From NCBI GenBank assembly GCA_949283695.1, contig CASDTX010000007.1, positions 1 to 64,000 of the forward strand: a DNA stretch of 64,000 nucleotides. The letters are read 5' to 3'. The stretch comes from an uncultured Eubacteriales bacterium. GTDB taxonomy: Bacteria; Bacillota; Clostridia; Lachnospirales; Lachnospiraceae. Position numbers and translations under genes: made by a program. Below are positions 7,863 to 17,084 of this stretch, in pieces. The first letter of the stretch is position 1. Every line of letters begins with the position of its first letter. The notes under the pieces are model-generated. The model saw only the letters and a list, made by a program, of their open reading frames with translations. It ran no database searches and was not told the origin of the DNA.

Positions 7863-9662
7863 TTACAAGCCCTGTTTTTCAAAATGATAGATCCCCGGCT
7901 CCTTCAGTTCTTCCATTCCCGGAATCTCCGGATCTATCTCTATCACGGAAGGATCCAGCACAATCAGATAATCATACCGCTTTGCCGCTTCTGCCAGCTT
8001 CTCCCCGTCCAGCCCGTCCGTCACGTCCACTGCCGGCGCGTACAGAAAATAGCGGAGTACATACCGCACTTCTCCGTCTGACACTTCCCCATTCTCATCC
8101 GACGCAGCTGCCAGGTATCTGGACTCATCCTCCTGGCCGTCCGCATACCAGCGGTCCCCGGTGAGAGCTTCCACTCTTCCCGGAAGGGATTCTTCGTATG
8201 CTCTGCGGATGCTGAGCAGACCATTCCACTCAGAATACAGGAAATTCACAGCAATCACCACAGTAACCAGCACGCCTGTCTGATACCGGTGTTTTGCCTC
8301 CGGGGAAGCATACGCACGGTATGCCCCTCTCTCATCGATTCCCACTGCGAATGAATGCTCCATGTCCGATGTGGCTCCCATAATCAGGATTCCCGCAAAC
8401 AGTACCATAATACTGCAGGTATACCGGTCAAAGCCTGCCAGGCGCACCGCCTCTTCCTCCGGCATGGCATAGAGATACAGAAGCAGAAGCCCTCCATAAT
8501 ACCCCCCGGTCACCCCTGCCGCCAGCAGATAGAGCCGGCCCAGGTTCCACCGCTTCTGAAGCACCAGCCTGGCATAGAGCACCGCGGCCGCTGTCAGAAG
8601 CGAGCAAAGAAGAAATGCCTGGACAGACCGCTCCCCCGGATCCGTGCTCCTGGAGAGGAACAGCCGGATGATCTCCCGGCTGTATGCACTCGCGCCCGTC
8701 CCGGCCTCTGCCGCTCCGACATGGAACTTTCCCTCATATCCCGCCAGTTCTGCAGCCAGATACACCCTCCACAGGACAAAGGGAAGCGCTGTTCCCACGG
8801 CCGCCGGAACAAGCAGGCCCATCCTGCTCATCCGGTTCCTTCCCCTGCTCCCGGCGAACAGGCACCACATATAATAGAGAAATCCAATCCCCGCAAAGAC
8901 CGCTCCCGTATTCTTCACAAGCACCGTAAATCCCAGAATCAAGACCGTGCATAAAGTCATTTTCCCCGGAGTTTCCCGCTGCCTGCAGGACGCCGCGAAA
9001 GAAGCCAGCGTAAGTAGCGGCAGTAGGAAATCCACCAGAAGATTATTGATACGGATCGTCAGGTTCAGATAGGACAGCATGGCACATCCCATGCCCAGGA
9101 ACGAATAGAGCAGGAACCGGCGCCGTTCCTCCACGATGCCGAACAGGGCATAGAAACAGGCAAAGATCAGACTGTTCTGGGCAAGCAGCATCACTCCCTG
9201 CCCTCGTCCCGAAAACCGGCAGACATAATAGAGAAATACCGCGCAGCCCGGCGGGTAGTCTTTGAACGTAATCATCTCTGACGCCGCATCCGGGAAATGA
9301 TCGGCAGATAACAGATCTTTTACCGCCACCGCCCAGTGAGAGAAATTGTCATAATGAATCAGCTTCAGGTTCAGCGACAGAAGCGCAAACAGCAGGATTC
9401 CGGTCAGAAAGCAGATCTGAAACAGATCCGGTCTGTGCATGCGGATCCGCTTTCTCCACATATGAAAACAGCAGAAGACTGCTGCCCCGGTTCCCGTTAC
9501 ACAGAGCACGTCCGCTGTCTGTGCCAGCAGGCCGGCCAGCCCTCCGGCATATAAGATCAGGCTGATCCCGGTCATAGCCGTCAAAGGAACAAACCAGAAA
9601 CTCACCCCTGCTGCCCGCACAAGCAGCATCCAGCCGCCCAGGGACGCCAATAACAAAATCAT
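7863..9662 (-). CDS. Polytopic membrane protein, GT-C-like glycosyltransferase
   Basis: A roughly 600-residue protein with about a dozen membrane segments and a C-terminal extracytoplasmic domain (about residue 470 onward). An Asp in the first large loop (HYDNFSHW, about residue 105) and the nearby FKDYPPG loop resemble the catalytic loop of GT-C transferases that use polyprenyl-phosphate sugars. It is the last gene after a GT2-GtrA fusion and a polysaccharide synthase. I infer that the GT2-GtrA protein supplies and flips a lipid-linked sugar and this protein adds it to the polymer outside the cell. No exact family recognised. The start at 9662 follows AAGGAG; ATG 9677 is an alternative. Confidence 0.65.
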   Translation of the reverse strand: MILLLASLGGWMLLVRAAGVSFWFVPLTAMTGISLILYAGGLAGLLAQTADVLCVTGTGAAVFCCFHMWRKRIRMHRPDLFQICFLTGILLFALLSLNLKLIHYDNFSHWAVAVKDLLSADHFPDAASEMITFKDYPPGCAVFLYYVCRFSGRGQGVMLLAQNSLIFACFYALFGIVEERRRFLLYSFLGMGCAMLSYLNLTIRINNLLVDFLLPLLTLASFAASCRQRETPGKMTLCTVLILGFTVLVKNTGAVFAGIGFLYYMWCLFAGSRGRNRMSRMGLLVPAAVGTALPFVLWRVYLAAELAGYEGKFHVGAAEAGTGASAYSREIIRLFLSRSTDPGERSVQAFLLCSLLTAAAVLYARLVLQKRWNLGRLYLLAAGVTGGYYGGLLLLYLYAMPEEEAVRLAGFDRYTCSIMVLFAGILIMGATSDMEHSFAVGIDERGAYRAYASPEAKHRYQTGVLVTVVIAVNFLYSEWNGLLSIRRAYEESLPGRVEALTGDRWYADGQEDESRYLAAASDENGEVSDGEVRYVLRYFLYAPAVDVTDGLDGEKLAEAAKRYDYLIVLDPSVIEIDPEIPGMEELKEPGIYHFEKQGL

Positions 9663-9704
9663 TCCTGCTCCTTCCATTTTCCCGCCTTTCTTTGCCTCTC
9701 TCCG

Positions 9705-11606
9705 TTATGATTCTCTCCCGTGTCTGCGCATACGGATGTTGCGTACCACATCGTCATAAATAGTCATCCAGGGATCCATTTCTTTGGGAAGGGAATGTTC
9801 CCTGTCATGAATCACCTGGTACCAGCTGCGCCGGTCCGTCTCACTCTTGGGGGATACGGTAGCCGCATATAAGCGGCCCTTCTCATCTTCCTTCTGATAC
9901 ACAAGCGTCCCATCCAGTGCAGCCTGGTAGTACCCGGTGGAGACCAGGATCTGGAAATCGTCTCCCCGCTTAAGCTCTGCCGCTTCCTGCAGCCGGAATG
10001 CCACTCCCCCTTCGGACACATCTTCTGTCATCCCGGTGTACTTCCGTCCGCAGAAGGTGACATGGATCGCTTCTTTCGCCCCGATCCGGTCATACTGCCG
10101 TCTCACATCTCTTCCCAACATGAAGAAAAGGGCATAGAACAGAGACATCAGATTGTAGCCCAGCCAGAACAGAATTACACTGCTGTAGATCAGCGCTGTC
10201 CCGTACTTTCCTCTCGCATAGCGCAGAACCGCAGCCACAGTCAGCAGAAAGAGGATGCCGTGAGGGAGCAGATAACGCAATGACGCAGTCCTCTCCCGCC
10301 GGTTCTTCTTATCGGTAACCCGGAATGTTTCCTGCCGGATCCCGACCGACTCCAGAAACACCGGGATGATCAGGTAGGGGGCAAGAATGGTGTCGATGAT
10401 CTGGCTCCATCTCAGATTCCTTATATTCGTACTCAGATATCTCACCGACACACTGTAGGACAGATGGGACGGTATCCAGAAGACCAGCAGTTCCCCGAAC
10501 CCGCACTCCACCAGTCGGAAATCAAAGAGGGCATACAAGATTGGGGCCAGGATAAAGATCATCCGGCTCAGGAAAGACCACCAGTACAGATACGCATTAA
10601 GGTAGGACAGGCGTGCGGCCAGCGGAAGCTCACTGGTAAAGACGGCGTTTGTATTTCGTATGCTCTGGATGACGCCCCGGGCCCAGCGGATCCTCTGACT
10701 GATCATACTCTCCACCGTGGTCGTAGAAAGTCCCGCCGCCAGCACTTCCTCTGACGCATACGTGATATAGCCTGCTTTCTGAAGCCGCAGACTGGTCTCA
10801 AAATCTTCCGTAACCGTATCGTACGGAAATCCTCCGATCTCTTCCATCGCCTTCCTTAAGATCAGCGTATTACTTCCTGTATAGGCGGCCGCGTTGGCGG
10901 CGTTTCGCATTACGTTGATCTCCCGTGAGAAGAAATCCTGCTCATTGGGGATATCCTTTTCCGCAAATAGGTTAAACTGAAAGAGATCCTGATTATAAAA
11001 GCTCTGGGGGGTCTGGACCAGCCCCATCCGCACCCCCGGAATATAAAAATAGGGCACCGTCCGCATCAGGAAGCTGCGGCGGGGGATCATATCCGCATCA
11101 AAGGTGGCTATCAGGGGTGAATCCGTGGCGCCAAGTGCGTGATTGTAGTTTCCGGACTTGGCATGCCGGTTGTCCGCCATCCCCAGATACCCTGCCCCTA
11201 ACTGCTCTGCCATACACCGAACCTCCTCACGGTTTCCGTCGTCGCAGACATAGACATGAACCTTACTCCGATCCGGATATTCCAGATACATACACGCATT
11301 GACCGTCTTATACAGCAGATCGCAGGATTCATTGTGAGTCGCAATGAACACATCCACATCCGGGAAACAGTCCTCCGGCAGTTCCGGCAGGCGAAGTACA
11401 CTCTCCCTGCTCTTCATCTTACTGATCATCAGCTCAAACATCCCCAGGGTCGTCGCCGTCTCCGCCAGAGCGAGAAGAATCCCTGCGAAAGCCTGTGGCA
11501 CCCCCTCCTTCCAGGGAATGGTAAAGAAAAGTCTCCACAGCAGATACACACTCGAAAAGAAAATTGTCAGTATAAAAATCGCATTTCTCTTCCTGTCAGC
11601 TTCCAT
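9705..11606 (-). CDS. Cellulose-synthase-like processive GT2 glycosyltransferase with PilZ domain
   Basis: A 633-residue BcsA-like enzyme that polymerises and extrudes a beta-linked glycan. The processive GT2 motifs are complete: CDDG (about 121-124), FDAD (169-172), TED (266-268) and QRIRW (304-308), flanked by membrane segments. The C-terminal PilZ domain has both c-di-GMP binding motifs, RQYDR (503-507) and DVSEGG (529-534), so activity should depend on c-di-GMP, made and degraded by the GGDEF and EAL proteins of the same operon. No BcsB, Z or C partner is seen. The start at 11606 (GAGGGAG upstream) overlaps the previous gene by 11 bases. Polymer identity is unknown. Confidence 0.9.
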   Translation of the reverse strand: MEADRKRNAIFILTIFFSSVYLLWRLFFTIPWKEGVPQAFAGILLALAETATTLGMFELMISKMKSRESVLRLPELPEDCFPDVDVFIATHNESCDLLYKTVNACMYLEYPDRSKVHVYVCDDGNREEVRCMAEQLGAGYLGMADNRHAKSGNYNHALGATDSPLIATFDADMIPRRSFLMRTVPYFYIPGVRMGLVQTPQSFYNQDLFQFNLFAEKDIPNEQDFFSREINVMRNAANAAAYTGSNTLILRKAMEEIGGFPYDTVTEDFETSLRLQKAGYITYASEEVLAAGLSTTTVESMISQRIRWARGVIQSIRNTNAVFTSELPLAARLSYLNAYLYWWSFLSRMIFILAPILYALFDFRLVECGFGELLVFWIPSHLSYSVSVRYLSTNIRNLRWSQIIDTILAPYLIIPVFLESVGIRQETFRVTDKKNRRERTASLRYLLPHGILFLLTVAAVLRYARGKYGTALIYSSVILFWLGYNLMSLFYALFFMLGRDVRRQYDRIGAKEAIHVTFCGRKYTGMTEDVSEGGVAFRLQEAAELKRGDDFQILVSTGYYQAALDGTLVYQKEDEKGRLYAATVSPKSETDRRSWYQVIHDREHSLPKEMDPWMTIYDDVVRNIRMRRHGRES

Positions 11607-12699
11607 CTGCTCCCTCTTTTCCCCCGGGTGCAAAGACCCAGCTTCTCTGTATTCTATATGAAGCAATAAACAAGACCGCATCACACAGAATCTTGGCAGG
11701 TGTTTCCGCCAGCCCCGTGCTCACGCACACCGCTGCCACAGCCCCGGCAGAGGCAGCGGCGGTCGCCGCGCACAGAAGCAGGTACCGCGGCAGAGAGCGC
11801 ATCTGCCTTCCCCGCTGCATTCCCCTTTCGAAGACCCAGAAGCGGTTGAGAAGATAGTTGGCAGCTGCGGAAATCCCCCTTGCCCCGATGGTGGCCAGCG
11901 CAATTCTCTGAAACACCGTGAACGACTCCTGCCGCGGAAGAAAGGTGACAGCCGCCCAGAACAGGCACAGATCCAGCATCCCGCAGAACAGGGATGAGAA
12001 ACTGAACTTGATCAGATCCGCAGCCAGGACCCGGAGAATACTCAGACTGTCCCGCACAGGACGGAAATGCGACCCTTCATTTCCGTCCCGGTAGATCGTC
12101 CGGATCCCTTCTGAACGGATGGGAATTCCTCTTCGGATACAGTCAGCCAGCATCTGCGTCTCATATTCGAACCGTTCCCCTGGAATCTGAAGCATCCGAT
12201 CCAGAAGTTCGAAGCCAAACGCCCGGAAACCGGTCTGAGTGTCTGCAATCCATTTCCCGCAGAACAGCCAGAACAATACCGATGTCATCCGGTTGCCGAA
12301 CCAGGATCGCAGCGGGACATCCCGGCCGGAGAAATCCCGGCTTCCCAGAATCAGCGCACCGGGACATTGTTCCATCACTCTGCGGATACGCACCACATCA
12401 TCCGCGGAGTGCTGCCCGTCACAGTCCACACACAGGACCCCGCGGATCTCCGGCTTCTCTCGTCTCACATACCCGAACGCAGTCTTCAGAGCCCGTCCTT
12501 TTCCCCGGTTTGTCTCATGCTTCAGAACCGTGCATCCCCGGATCGCCGAGATCCTCTCAAACGTCTTCCGCCACTGATATCCGGACCCGTCATCCACAAC
12601 AACCACCTCCGCAGCGGTTTTTGCCCTGAGGGCTTCAATATATCCGCACAGTTCCGTCCCCGGCTCCAGAGCCGGAATGATAATACAGATCTGATCCAT
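11596..12699 (-). CDS. GT2 glycosyltransferase fused to GtrA domain
   Basis: A 367-residue two-domain protein. Residues 1-225 are a DPM1/GtrB-like GT2 transferase (IIPALEPG, VVDDGSG, CVDCDGQHSADD, DTQTGFRA), expected to make a polyprenyl-phosphate sugar. Residues 230-355 are a GtrA-type domain with four membrane segments (GISAAANYLLNRFWVF is typical), thought to flip that lipid-linked sugar. With the GT-C-like protein two genes downstream, this forms the familiar three-part scheme for adding sugars outside the membrane. The start lies 8 bases after the GGDEF stop and the end overlaps the synthase gene. Confidence 0.9.
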   Translation of the reverse strand: MDQICIIIPALEPGTELCGYIEALRAKTAAEVVVVDDGSGYQWRKTFERISAIRGCTVLKHETNRGKGRALKTAFGYVRREKPEIRGVLCVDCDGQHSADDVVRIRRVMEQCPGALILGSRDFSGRDVPLRSWFGNRMTSVLFWLFCGKWIADTQTGFRAFGFELLDRMLQIPGERFEYETQMLADCIRRGIPIRSEGIRTIYRDGNEGSHFRPVRDSLSILRVLAADLIKFSFSSLFCGMLDLCLFWAAVTFLPRQESFTVFQRIALATIGARGISAAANYLLNRFWVFERGMQRGRQMRSLPRYLLLCAATAAASAGAVAAVCVSTGLAETPAKILCDAVLFIASYRIQRSWVFAPGGKEGADGS

Positions 12700-12706
12700 T
12701 CCTCTG

Positions 12707-14248
12707 TCACTCTTCTCTGTTCTTCAGATTCAGCAGTCTGCTTCTGGGACAGTCTTTCCTGCAGCGGATACACTCTTCTTTCATACAGGATATCTTTCTG
12801 CTGTTGATATAATACCGGTCTTTCCCCAGATATTTCGCGATATAGAGCGCCGTATCCGCACACTGGTACAGCTCTTCATATGCCTTGATCGACCCATCCA
12901 CAGGCACTGCGCCGATACTGACTGACGTATCATATTTCTCATAATACGCACCCACCACAGAACGGACGTGTTTCAACAGTTCCTGAAATTTCCTTCCCAG
13001 AAGCTTCTCCGATATTTCATTGGGAATGAGTACGATGAACTCATCCCCGCCAAGCCTGCCGATCAGGTCAGTTGCGCGGAATTCTTCCCTTAAACATTCT
13101 GCGAACCGCTTGAGAATATGGTCTCCCTCCGGGTGTCCTTCCGAGTCGTTGATCCGCTTAAAATTATCCAGATCGAACAGAATCATAACGCCCTTGGGAT
13201 GATCCTGTGCCAGAAACTCCCGTGCCTTCTGCTCGAACCCGCTGCGGTTGTACAGCCCTGTCAGATGATCCGCGGCAGCCTGCGTGCGGGCGGCAGACAG
13301 CTGTCTCTCCATCCGCGTCAGCTGATAGCGGACGATCAGGATCGTCAGTACGCCGATGATCCCTGTGCCTGCCACGCCTTCCAGGAACGTCCACGCCGCC
13401 TGTCCTATCACCCGGTTCAGTGTTGTGAATGCCACCAGGTACAGACCCTTGGCACTGCGGACCACTGTTCCCTGGAGCTCCCCGTTCACCCGGTGTACTT
13501 CCAGACGGTCTTCCTCGAGCATCTGTAAGAATTCCACCAGTTCTGTTCTTGACTCCACAGCGTCGATTTCAAACTGCTGCAGATTATTCTCCGTGATGCC
13601 AAGGAGTCGTCCCTTCTCCATTCCCACTGCAATGATGCTTGTCTCATACTCCGTTGTCGCCTGCTTCAGGACGGATTCGATCCGCTCTTTCTCACTCTCC
13701 AGCACCGTCTGCTCCAGATCAACATCCAGTCTGAGAGCTGCGAACTGCTCGGATGCTGACGAAACAAGCACATAGAAATAGGAAGGTCTCTCGAACGCGT
13801 CCGGCTGGTCAATGTGGATCTCATAGGCCGGATTTCCGCCGGATCGCAGGAGCTGATCCAGTTCTGCCCGGTCTCCATATGTCTGCCCGATCTCCGGGTC
13901 TGTGCTGACCAGGATCTCTCCCCCGTGTCCGATCACAGTGATCTGTCCTGCCTTCATCAGTTCCTTCAGGATCGCCAGTCCCTCTGCAGAAATCATCTCC
14001 GCATCACCGGAAATGATATATTCCGCCGCCAGCGCCCGGTTCAGATAATCCTCCTGCAGGAGAGATTCATACTCCTCTTCCTCCTCATAGACCCGGTCAA
14101 TATTCCTTTCCACACTGTCCAGCAGCTGATTCAGATACTGTTCCGTCTCGTCTCTTCTCCGCTCATAGAGGCTGATGGTAAAGATGGAAGTCAGAAGCAG
14201 GATGGCCACTGTGAAGATCAGGGCCAGCCGTTTATAGAGTATCTTCAT
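12707..14248 (-). CDS. Membrane sensor diguanylate cyclase (GGDEF) with C-terminal Cys cluster
   Basis: A 513-residue protein: membrane segment at about 8-28, an extracellular sensor region of about 260 residues, a second membrane segment near 295-310, then a GGDEF domain. The active-site motif RLGGDEF (GGDEF 400-404) and the inhibitory I-site RATD (391-394, five residues before GGDEF) are intact, so it should make c-di-GMP with product feedback. After the domain comes an unusual Cys cluster, CX4CX2CX3C (residues 488, 493, 496, 500), perhaps a metal or redox site. The start at 14248 follows GGAGG at 7 bases and overlaps the EAL gene by 17 bases. Confidence 0.93.
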   Translation of the reverse strand: MKILYKRLALIFTVAILLLTSIFTISLYERRRDETEQYLNQLLDSVERNIDRVYEEEEEYESLLQEDYLNRALAAEYIISGDAEMISAEGLAILKELMKAGQITVIGHGGEILVSTDPEIGQTYGDRAELDQLLRSGGNPAYEIHIDQPDAFERPSYFYVLVSSASEQFAALRLDVDLEQTVLESEKERIESVLKQATTEYETSIIAVGMEKGRLLGITENNLQQFEIDAVESRTELVEFLQMLEEDRLEVHRVNGELQGTVVRSAKGLYLVAFTTLNRVIGQAAWTFLEGVAGTGIIGVLTILIVRYQLTRMERQLSAARTQAAADHLTGLYNRSGFEQKAREFLAQDHPKGVMILFDLDNFKRINDSEGHPEGDHILKRFAECLREEFRATDLIGRLGGDEFIVLIPNEISEKLLGRKFQELLKHVRSVVGAYYEKYDTSVSIGAVPVDGSIKAYEELYQCADTALYIAKYLGKDRYYINSRKISCMKEECIRCRKDCPRSRLLNLKNREE

Positions 14249-15038
14249 ATCCCGGCCTCCATTCTCCGGACGCGGCCGCATCAAAAAAGCGGCGCTTCAC
14301 AAGCGGCCGGAAATAATAATATCCCTGCGCAGTAAAGCAGCCTTTCTCTCTCAGGAAGTCTGCCTGCCGCTCCGACTCCACTCCTTCAGCCACAACTTCC
14401 ATTCCCAGACGCCGGGCCAGCTGGATCGTGGATTCCAGGATGATATCCGTCCTGGGCTCCCCGATCCTGCTGATGAAGTGCCGGTCCAGCTTCAGGATGT
14501 CGAATTCTGTTTCTGCGAGCATCATCAGCGTAGAGCATCCGGTTCCGTAATCATCCATCGAGACCTGAAATCCGGCCTCCTGCAGCCCTCGCACAAGCCG
14601 GCTGACGCAGTCCCCTTTGTACAGACAGGGCGCTGTCTCCGTAAGTTCAAAGCACAGATCCCTGCCGTCCACGCCATATTCTCGGGCCGTCTTACAGACC
14701 TTCTCCACGATCCCGCCTCTGTCCTGATGAAGCCCGGACAGATTCACAGACACAGGGCCCGGATGGATTCCGCGAGATTTCGCCTCCGCGAGATCCCGGC
14801 AGACGATCTCTACCACTTCCTGATCCAGCCGCAGAATCAGCCCGTTTCTCTCCAGCTCCGGAATGAAACCGTCCGGCGGCACGGTCGTTCCGTCCGCTCT
14901 CTGCCACCTGACCAGCGCTTCGGCGCCGCAGATCCTCGCGCTCCGCAGATCGACCTGGGGCTGATACCAGACATGAAACTCCTGATTTTCCAGTGCTTGA
15001 AAGAATCCCGCGCACTGCATCTCCTCGGTTATGCCCAT
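14232..15038 (-). CDS. EAL-domain c-di-GMP phosphodiesterase
   Basis: A 268-residue stand-alone EAL protein, cytosolic, that linearises c-di-GMP. All catalytic motifs are present: EALVRW, the Asn of SVNLSG, ELTET, MDDYGTG, the Lys of LKLDRHF and EGVESE, ending in AQGYYYFRP, so it should be active. I prefer ATG 15038 because GGAGG lies 8 bases upstream; ATG 15083 is in frame but has only a weak AAAGG. The gene overlaps the GGDEF cyclase by 17 bases, giving coupled synthesis of opposing enzymes next to the PilZ synthase they presumably control. Confidence 0.92.
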   Translation of the reverse strand: MGITEEMQCAGFFQALENQEFHVWYQPQVDLRSARICGAEALVRWQRADGTTVPPDGFIPELERNGLILRLDQEVVEIVCRDLAEAKSRGIHPGPVSVNLSGLHQDRGGIVEKVCKTAREYGVDGRDLCFELTETAPCLYKGDCVSRLVRGLQEAGFQVSMDDYGTGCSTLMMLAETEFDILKLDRHFISRIGEPRTDIILESTIQLARRLGMEVVAEGVESERQADFLREKGCFTAQGYYYFRPLVKRRFFDAAASGEWRPGYEDTL

Positions 15039-15140
15039 AAACATTTCCTCCGTTATCCTGTCTGTAGCATTCCTCAGTTTCATGCCCTTTATGCGCGGGA
15101 TTTTTCAAAAACAGCATTCATAAGGAAAGCAGGGGCAGCG

Positions 15141-16394
15141 CTAATCGATCTCCTGAGTGTCGATCCCATATACCATCCTGTCCGCAAACAGTTCCAGCAG
15201 CGTCTCCCTGTCAGCCGTACACGCGAATCCATACACCTCCAGTCCATTTTCTCTTACATAATCCGCAGCCTCCGCAAAGACTTCCCCGGACTGTCCCATC
15301 ATTCCCAGAAACTCCTGCTGTTCGGACATGTATTCCAGCATCACGGCAAAGTGTTCTTTCGCAAACGCCTCCTCCTTGATCCGTTCCCGTGCCTGATCCC
15401 ATCCGTCGGGATCTTCCCCGGTGGACCAAAGTACCAGATCCGGATATTTCTCACGGTCCCACTCTACGGAAGACGACTGGCCCAGCATGGTATAGAATCC
15501 GAGGTTCACCGGACGTCCGGTCCTCTGATAGGATTCGGCCATCGTCCGCGGCACACACCACAGATCGCCGATCCGATCAGAATACATCTCTGTAAACGCA
15601 GTAAACGTGTCATAGTCCATCAGCTGATCCAGGGTCACATAGGCAAGATAGGTCTTGTTCTCTTCCAGTCCCATCAGTTCCTCTTCCTGCTGCGCTCTGT
15701 CTCCTGCCGCATAGAAGCTGTTCTGGCTGTGTTCTGCCTGAGCCGTCAGCGTTCCCTCCTGGTCCAGATCCATCTGAAACCAGCCGAAGATATTGGATAC
15801 CGGAAGTTTCAGCTGGTTGATATCATAGAGTCTGAGGGTGCCCTGTTCGATCCTGCCCGCCACGTTGCTGAGCACCTGGTTTCTGCTGACACTTTGATAA
15901 ATGGTAATGTCATAGTTCCCGTACCCTCTGTCCTCTGCCAGAACCTGATCCCGGTAAGATGCCGGCATGGCAAGTTCTGTATAGACTGCCAGGTCCAGGC
16001 TCATCTGGTTGGTCACTGTGTAAGATCCTTCTCCCGCGGTCTTCCCGGGATTGTAGTAGAAGCCTGCCACGGCCCTGGGAAGCACGAACAGAATCAAAAG
16101 CACAGCCGTCAGTGTCAAAGCGCAGACTGCTGCCCCCATCTTCAGGAACGCCCGGCGGACCGCCCGGTTCACACGCCGGGTAAATTCGTCTGCGGAGGTC
16201 CTTCTCCCCGTCTCTCCGGGGTTCCCTTCTCCGGACAGGATCTCCCCTGTGAATCCCAGCCCCTCTGTCTCTTCTTTTTCAAAAAGGTATTCACTGATGG
16301 CCTCATGCCGCTCAATATCCTGCTCCACCATTGCCCGTTCTTCTTCTCCCAGTTCCTTCTTCCTGTAGAGTTCCAGCAATTCATGATATTTCAT
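15141..16394 (-). CDS. Anti-sigma factor, sigma-factor regulator (Sigma_reg N/C) type
   Basis: A 417-residue single-pass protein. A cytosolic N-terminal region (1-80, starting MKYHELLELYRKKELGEEER) should bind the sigma factor, one membrane segment lies at about 87-110, and the large extracellular part contains the two domains seen in clostridial sigma-factor regulators. It overlaps the sigma gene by 14 bases, the classic arrangement for an ECF sigma and its membrane anti-sigma. The signal it senses is unknown. The following EAL gene begins about 100 bases downstream without an obvious terminator, so this pair may head the exopolysaccharide operon. Confidence 0.85.
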   Translation of the reverse strand: MKYHELLELYRKKELGEEERAMVEQDIERHEAISEYLFEKEETEGLGFTGEILSGEGNPGETGRRTSADEFTRRVNRAVRRAFLKMGAAVCALTLTAVLLILFVLPRAVAGFYYNPGKTAGEGSYTVTNQMSLDLAVYTELAMPASYRDQVLAEDRGYGNYDITIYQSVSRNQVLSNVAGRIEQGTLRLYDINQLKLPVSNIFGWFQMDLDQEGTLTAQAEHSQNSFYAAGDRAQQEEELMGLEENKTYLAYVTLDQLMDYDTFTAFTEMYSDRIGDLWCVPRTMAESYQRTGRPVNLGFYTMLGQSSSVEWDREKYPDLVLWSTGEDPDGWDQARERIKEEAFAKEHFAVMLEYMSEQQEFLGMMGQSGEVFAEAADYVRENGLEVYGFACTADRETLLELFADRMVYGIDTQEID

Positions 16395-16911
16395 AACCGT
16401 TCACCTCCATGTTCCTTCGCAGTTCCTTCTTTGCACGCATGCTTAAAATTCTCGCGTTTTCATAAGAGATCCCCATAATCGCAGCCGCCTCCTTCAGAGT
16501 GAAATGCTCGAAATACGCAAGCGTCAGGATTTCCCGTTTCCTTGGATCCAGAGAGAGCATCGCACGGGTCAGCATCTCGCTCTCTTCTTTCTGAATGGTT
16601 CTTTGTTCCGGATTTCCGTCATTTCCGTCGTATGCACCGCCGTTGTCTGACTGTGCCTGCTCCATTTCCATATTCTCTGCGTACAGTTCCCGCCTCCGCT
16701 TCTTCATCTCATTGTACAGGAGATTCCTGCCTACCATATACAGCCAGGCGCGGGCATTCACATGACTGGAAGGAAGAGAGATGAGGGCCTTGCAGAATAC
16801 TTCCTGCATGATATCCTCAGCTATCAGCCGGTTCCCGCACAGAGCCGACAGATACCGATAGATCTCCCTTCCGAACCGATCGTACAGTTCTTCCAGTAGT
16901 TTCTTCTCCAA
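16381..16911 (-). CDS. ECF-type RNA polymerase sigma factor
   Basis: A 176-residue extracytoplasmic-function sigma factor: region 2 at about 10-75 (LIAEDIMQEVFCKAL, then ARAWLYMVGRNLLYNEMK) and region 4 at about 115-170 (LDPRKREILTLAYFEHFTLK with a helix-turn-helix). Translation starts at TTG, seven bases after AAGGAGGTGAG. Upstream lies a 9-bp inverted repeat overlapping TGTAAC-17-TGTTAT, a candidate autoregulated ECF promoter. It overlaps its anti-sigma gene and is first in a run of seven same-strand genes ending in the c-di-GMP-controlled polysaccharide genes. Confidence 0.92.
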   Translation of the reverse strand: MEKKLLEELYDRFGREIYRYLSALCGNRLIAEDIMQEVFCKALISLPSSHVNARAWLYMVGRNLLYNEMKKRRRELYAENMEMEQAQSDNGGAYDGNDGNPEQRTIQKEESEMLTRAMLSLDPRKREILTLAYFEHFTLKEAAAIMGISYENARILSMRAKKELRRNMEVNGYEIS

Positions 16912-16947
16912 ACCCTCACCTCCTTCTTCCGTCTCCTTTCACTAATA

Positions 16948-16973
16948 TAACAGTTCAGCCCACGGAACTGTTA
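16948..16973 (-). promoter_or_regulatory. Inverted repeat at the ECF sigma promoter
   Basis: TAACAGTTC (16948-16956) and its exact complement GAACTGTTA (16965-16973) are separated by 8 bp. On the minus strand the same stretch reads TGTAAC, 17 bp, TGTTAT, which resembles an ECF-type -35/-10 pair about 40 bases ahead of the sigma start. Autoregulation is inference. Confidence 0.45.
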
Positions 16974-17015
16974 CACTTTCTGATATTTTCTTTTCTTATT
17001 TTTTCGCATTAGCGC

Positions 17016-17071
17016 AAAAACCGCCTGCACGGGCCGGCAGTTTCTTCTCTGCCCGGTCCGTACAGACGGTT
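17016..17071 (-). terminator. Terminator of the P1B ATPase operon
   Basis: A long imperfect stem (about 20 pairs, AACCG... with ...CGGTT) just after the ATPase stop; on the minus strand it ends in TTTTTG. Confidence 0.75.
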
Positions 17072-17084
17072 GCCTGATGGATCT

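Noticed and set aside
14478..16478. 666-codon plus-strand open frame
   Set aside because: It is antisense to the EAL and anti-sigma genes, has no recognisable domain and is full of residues expected from reading a GC-rich gene backwards.
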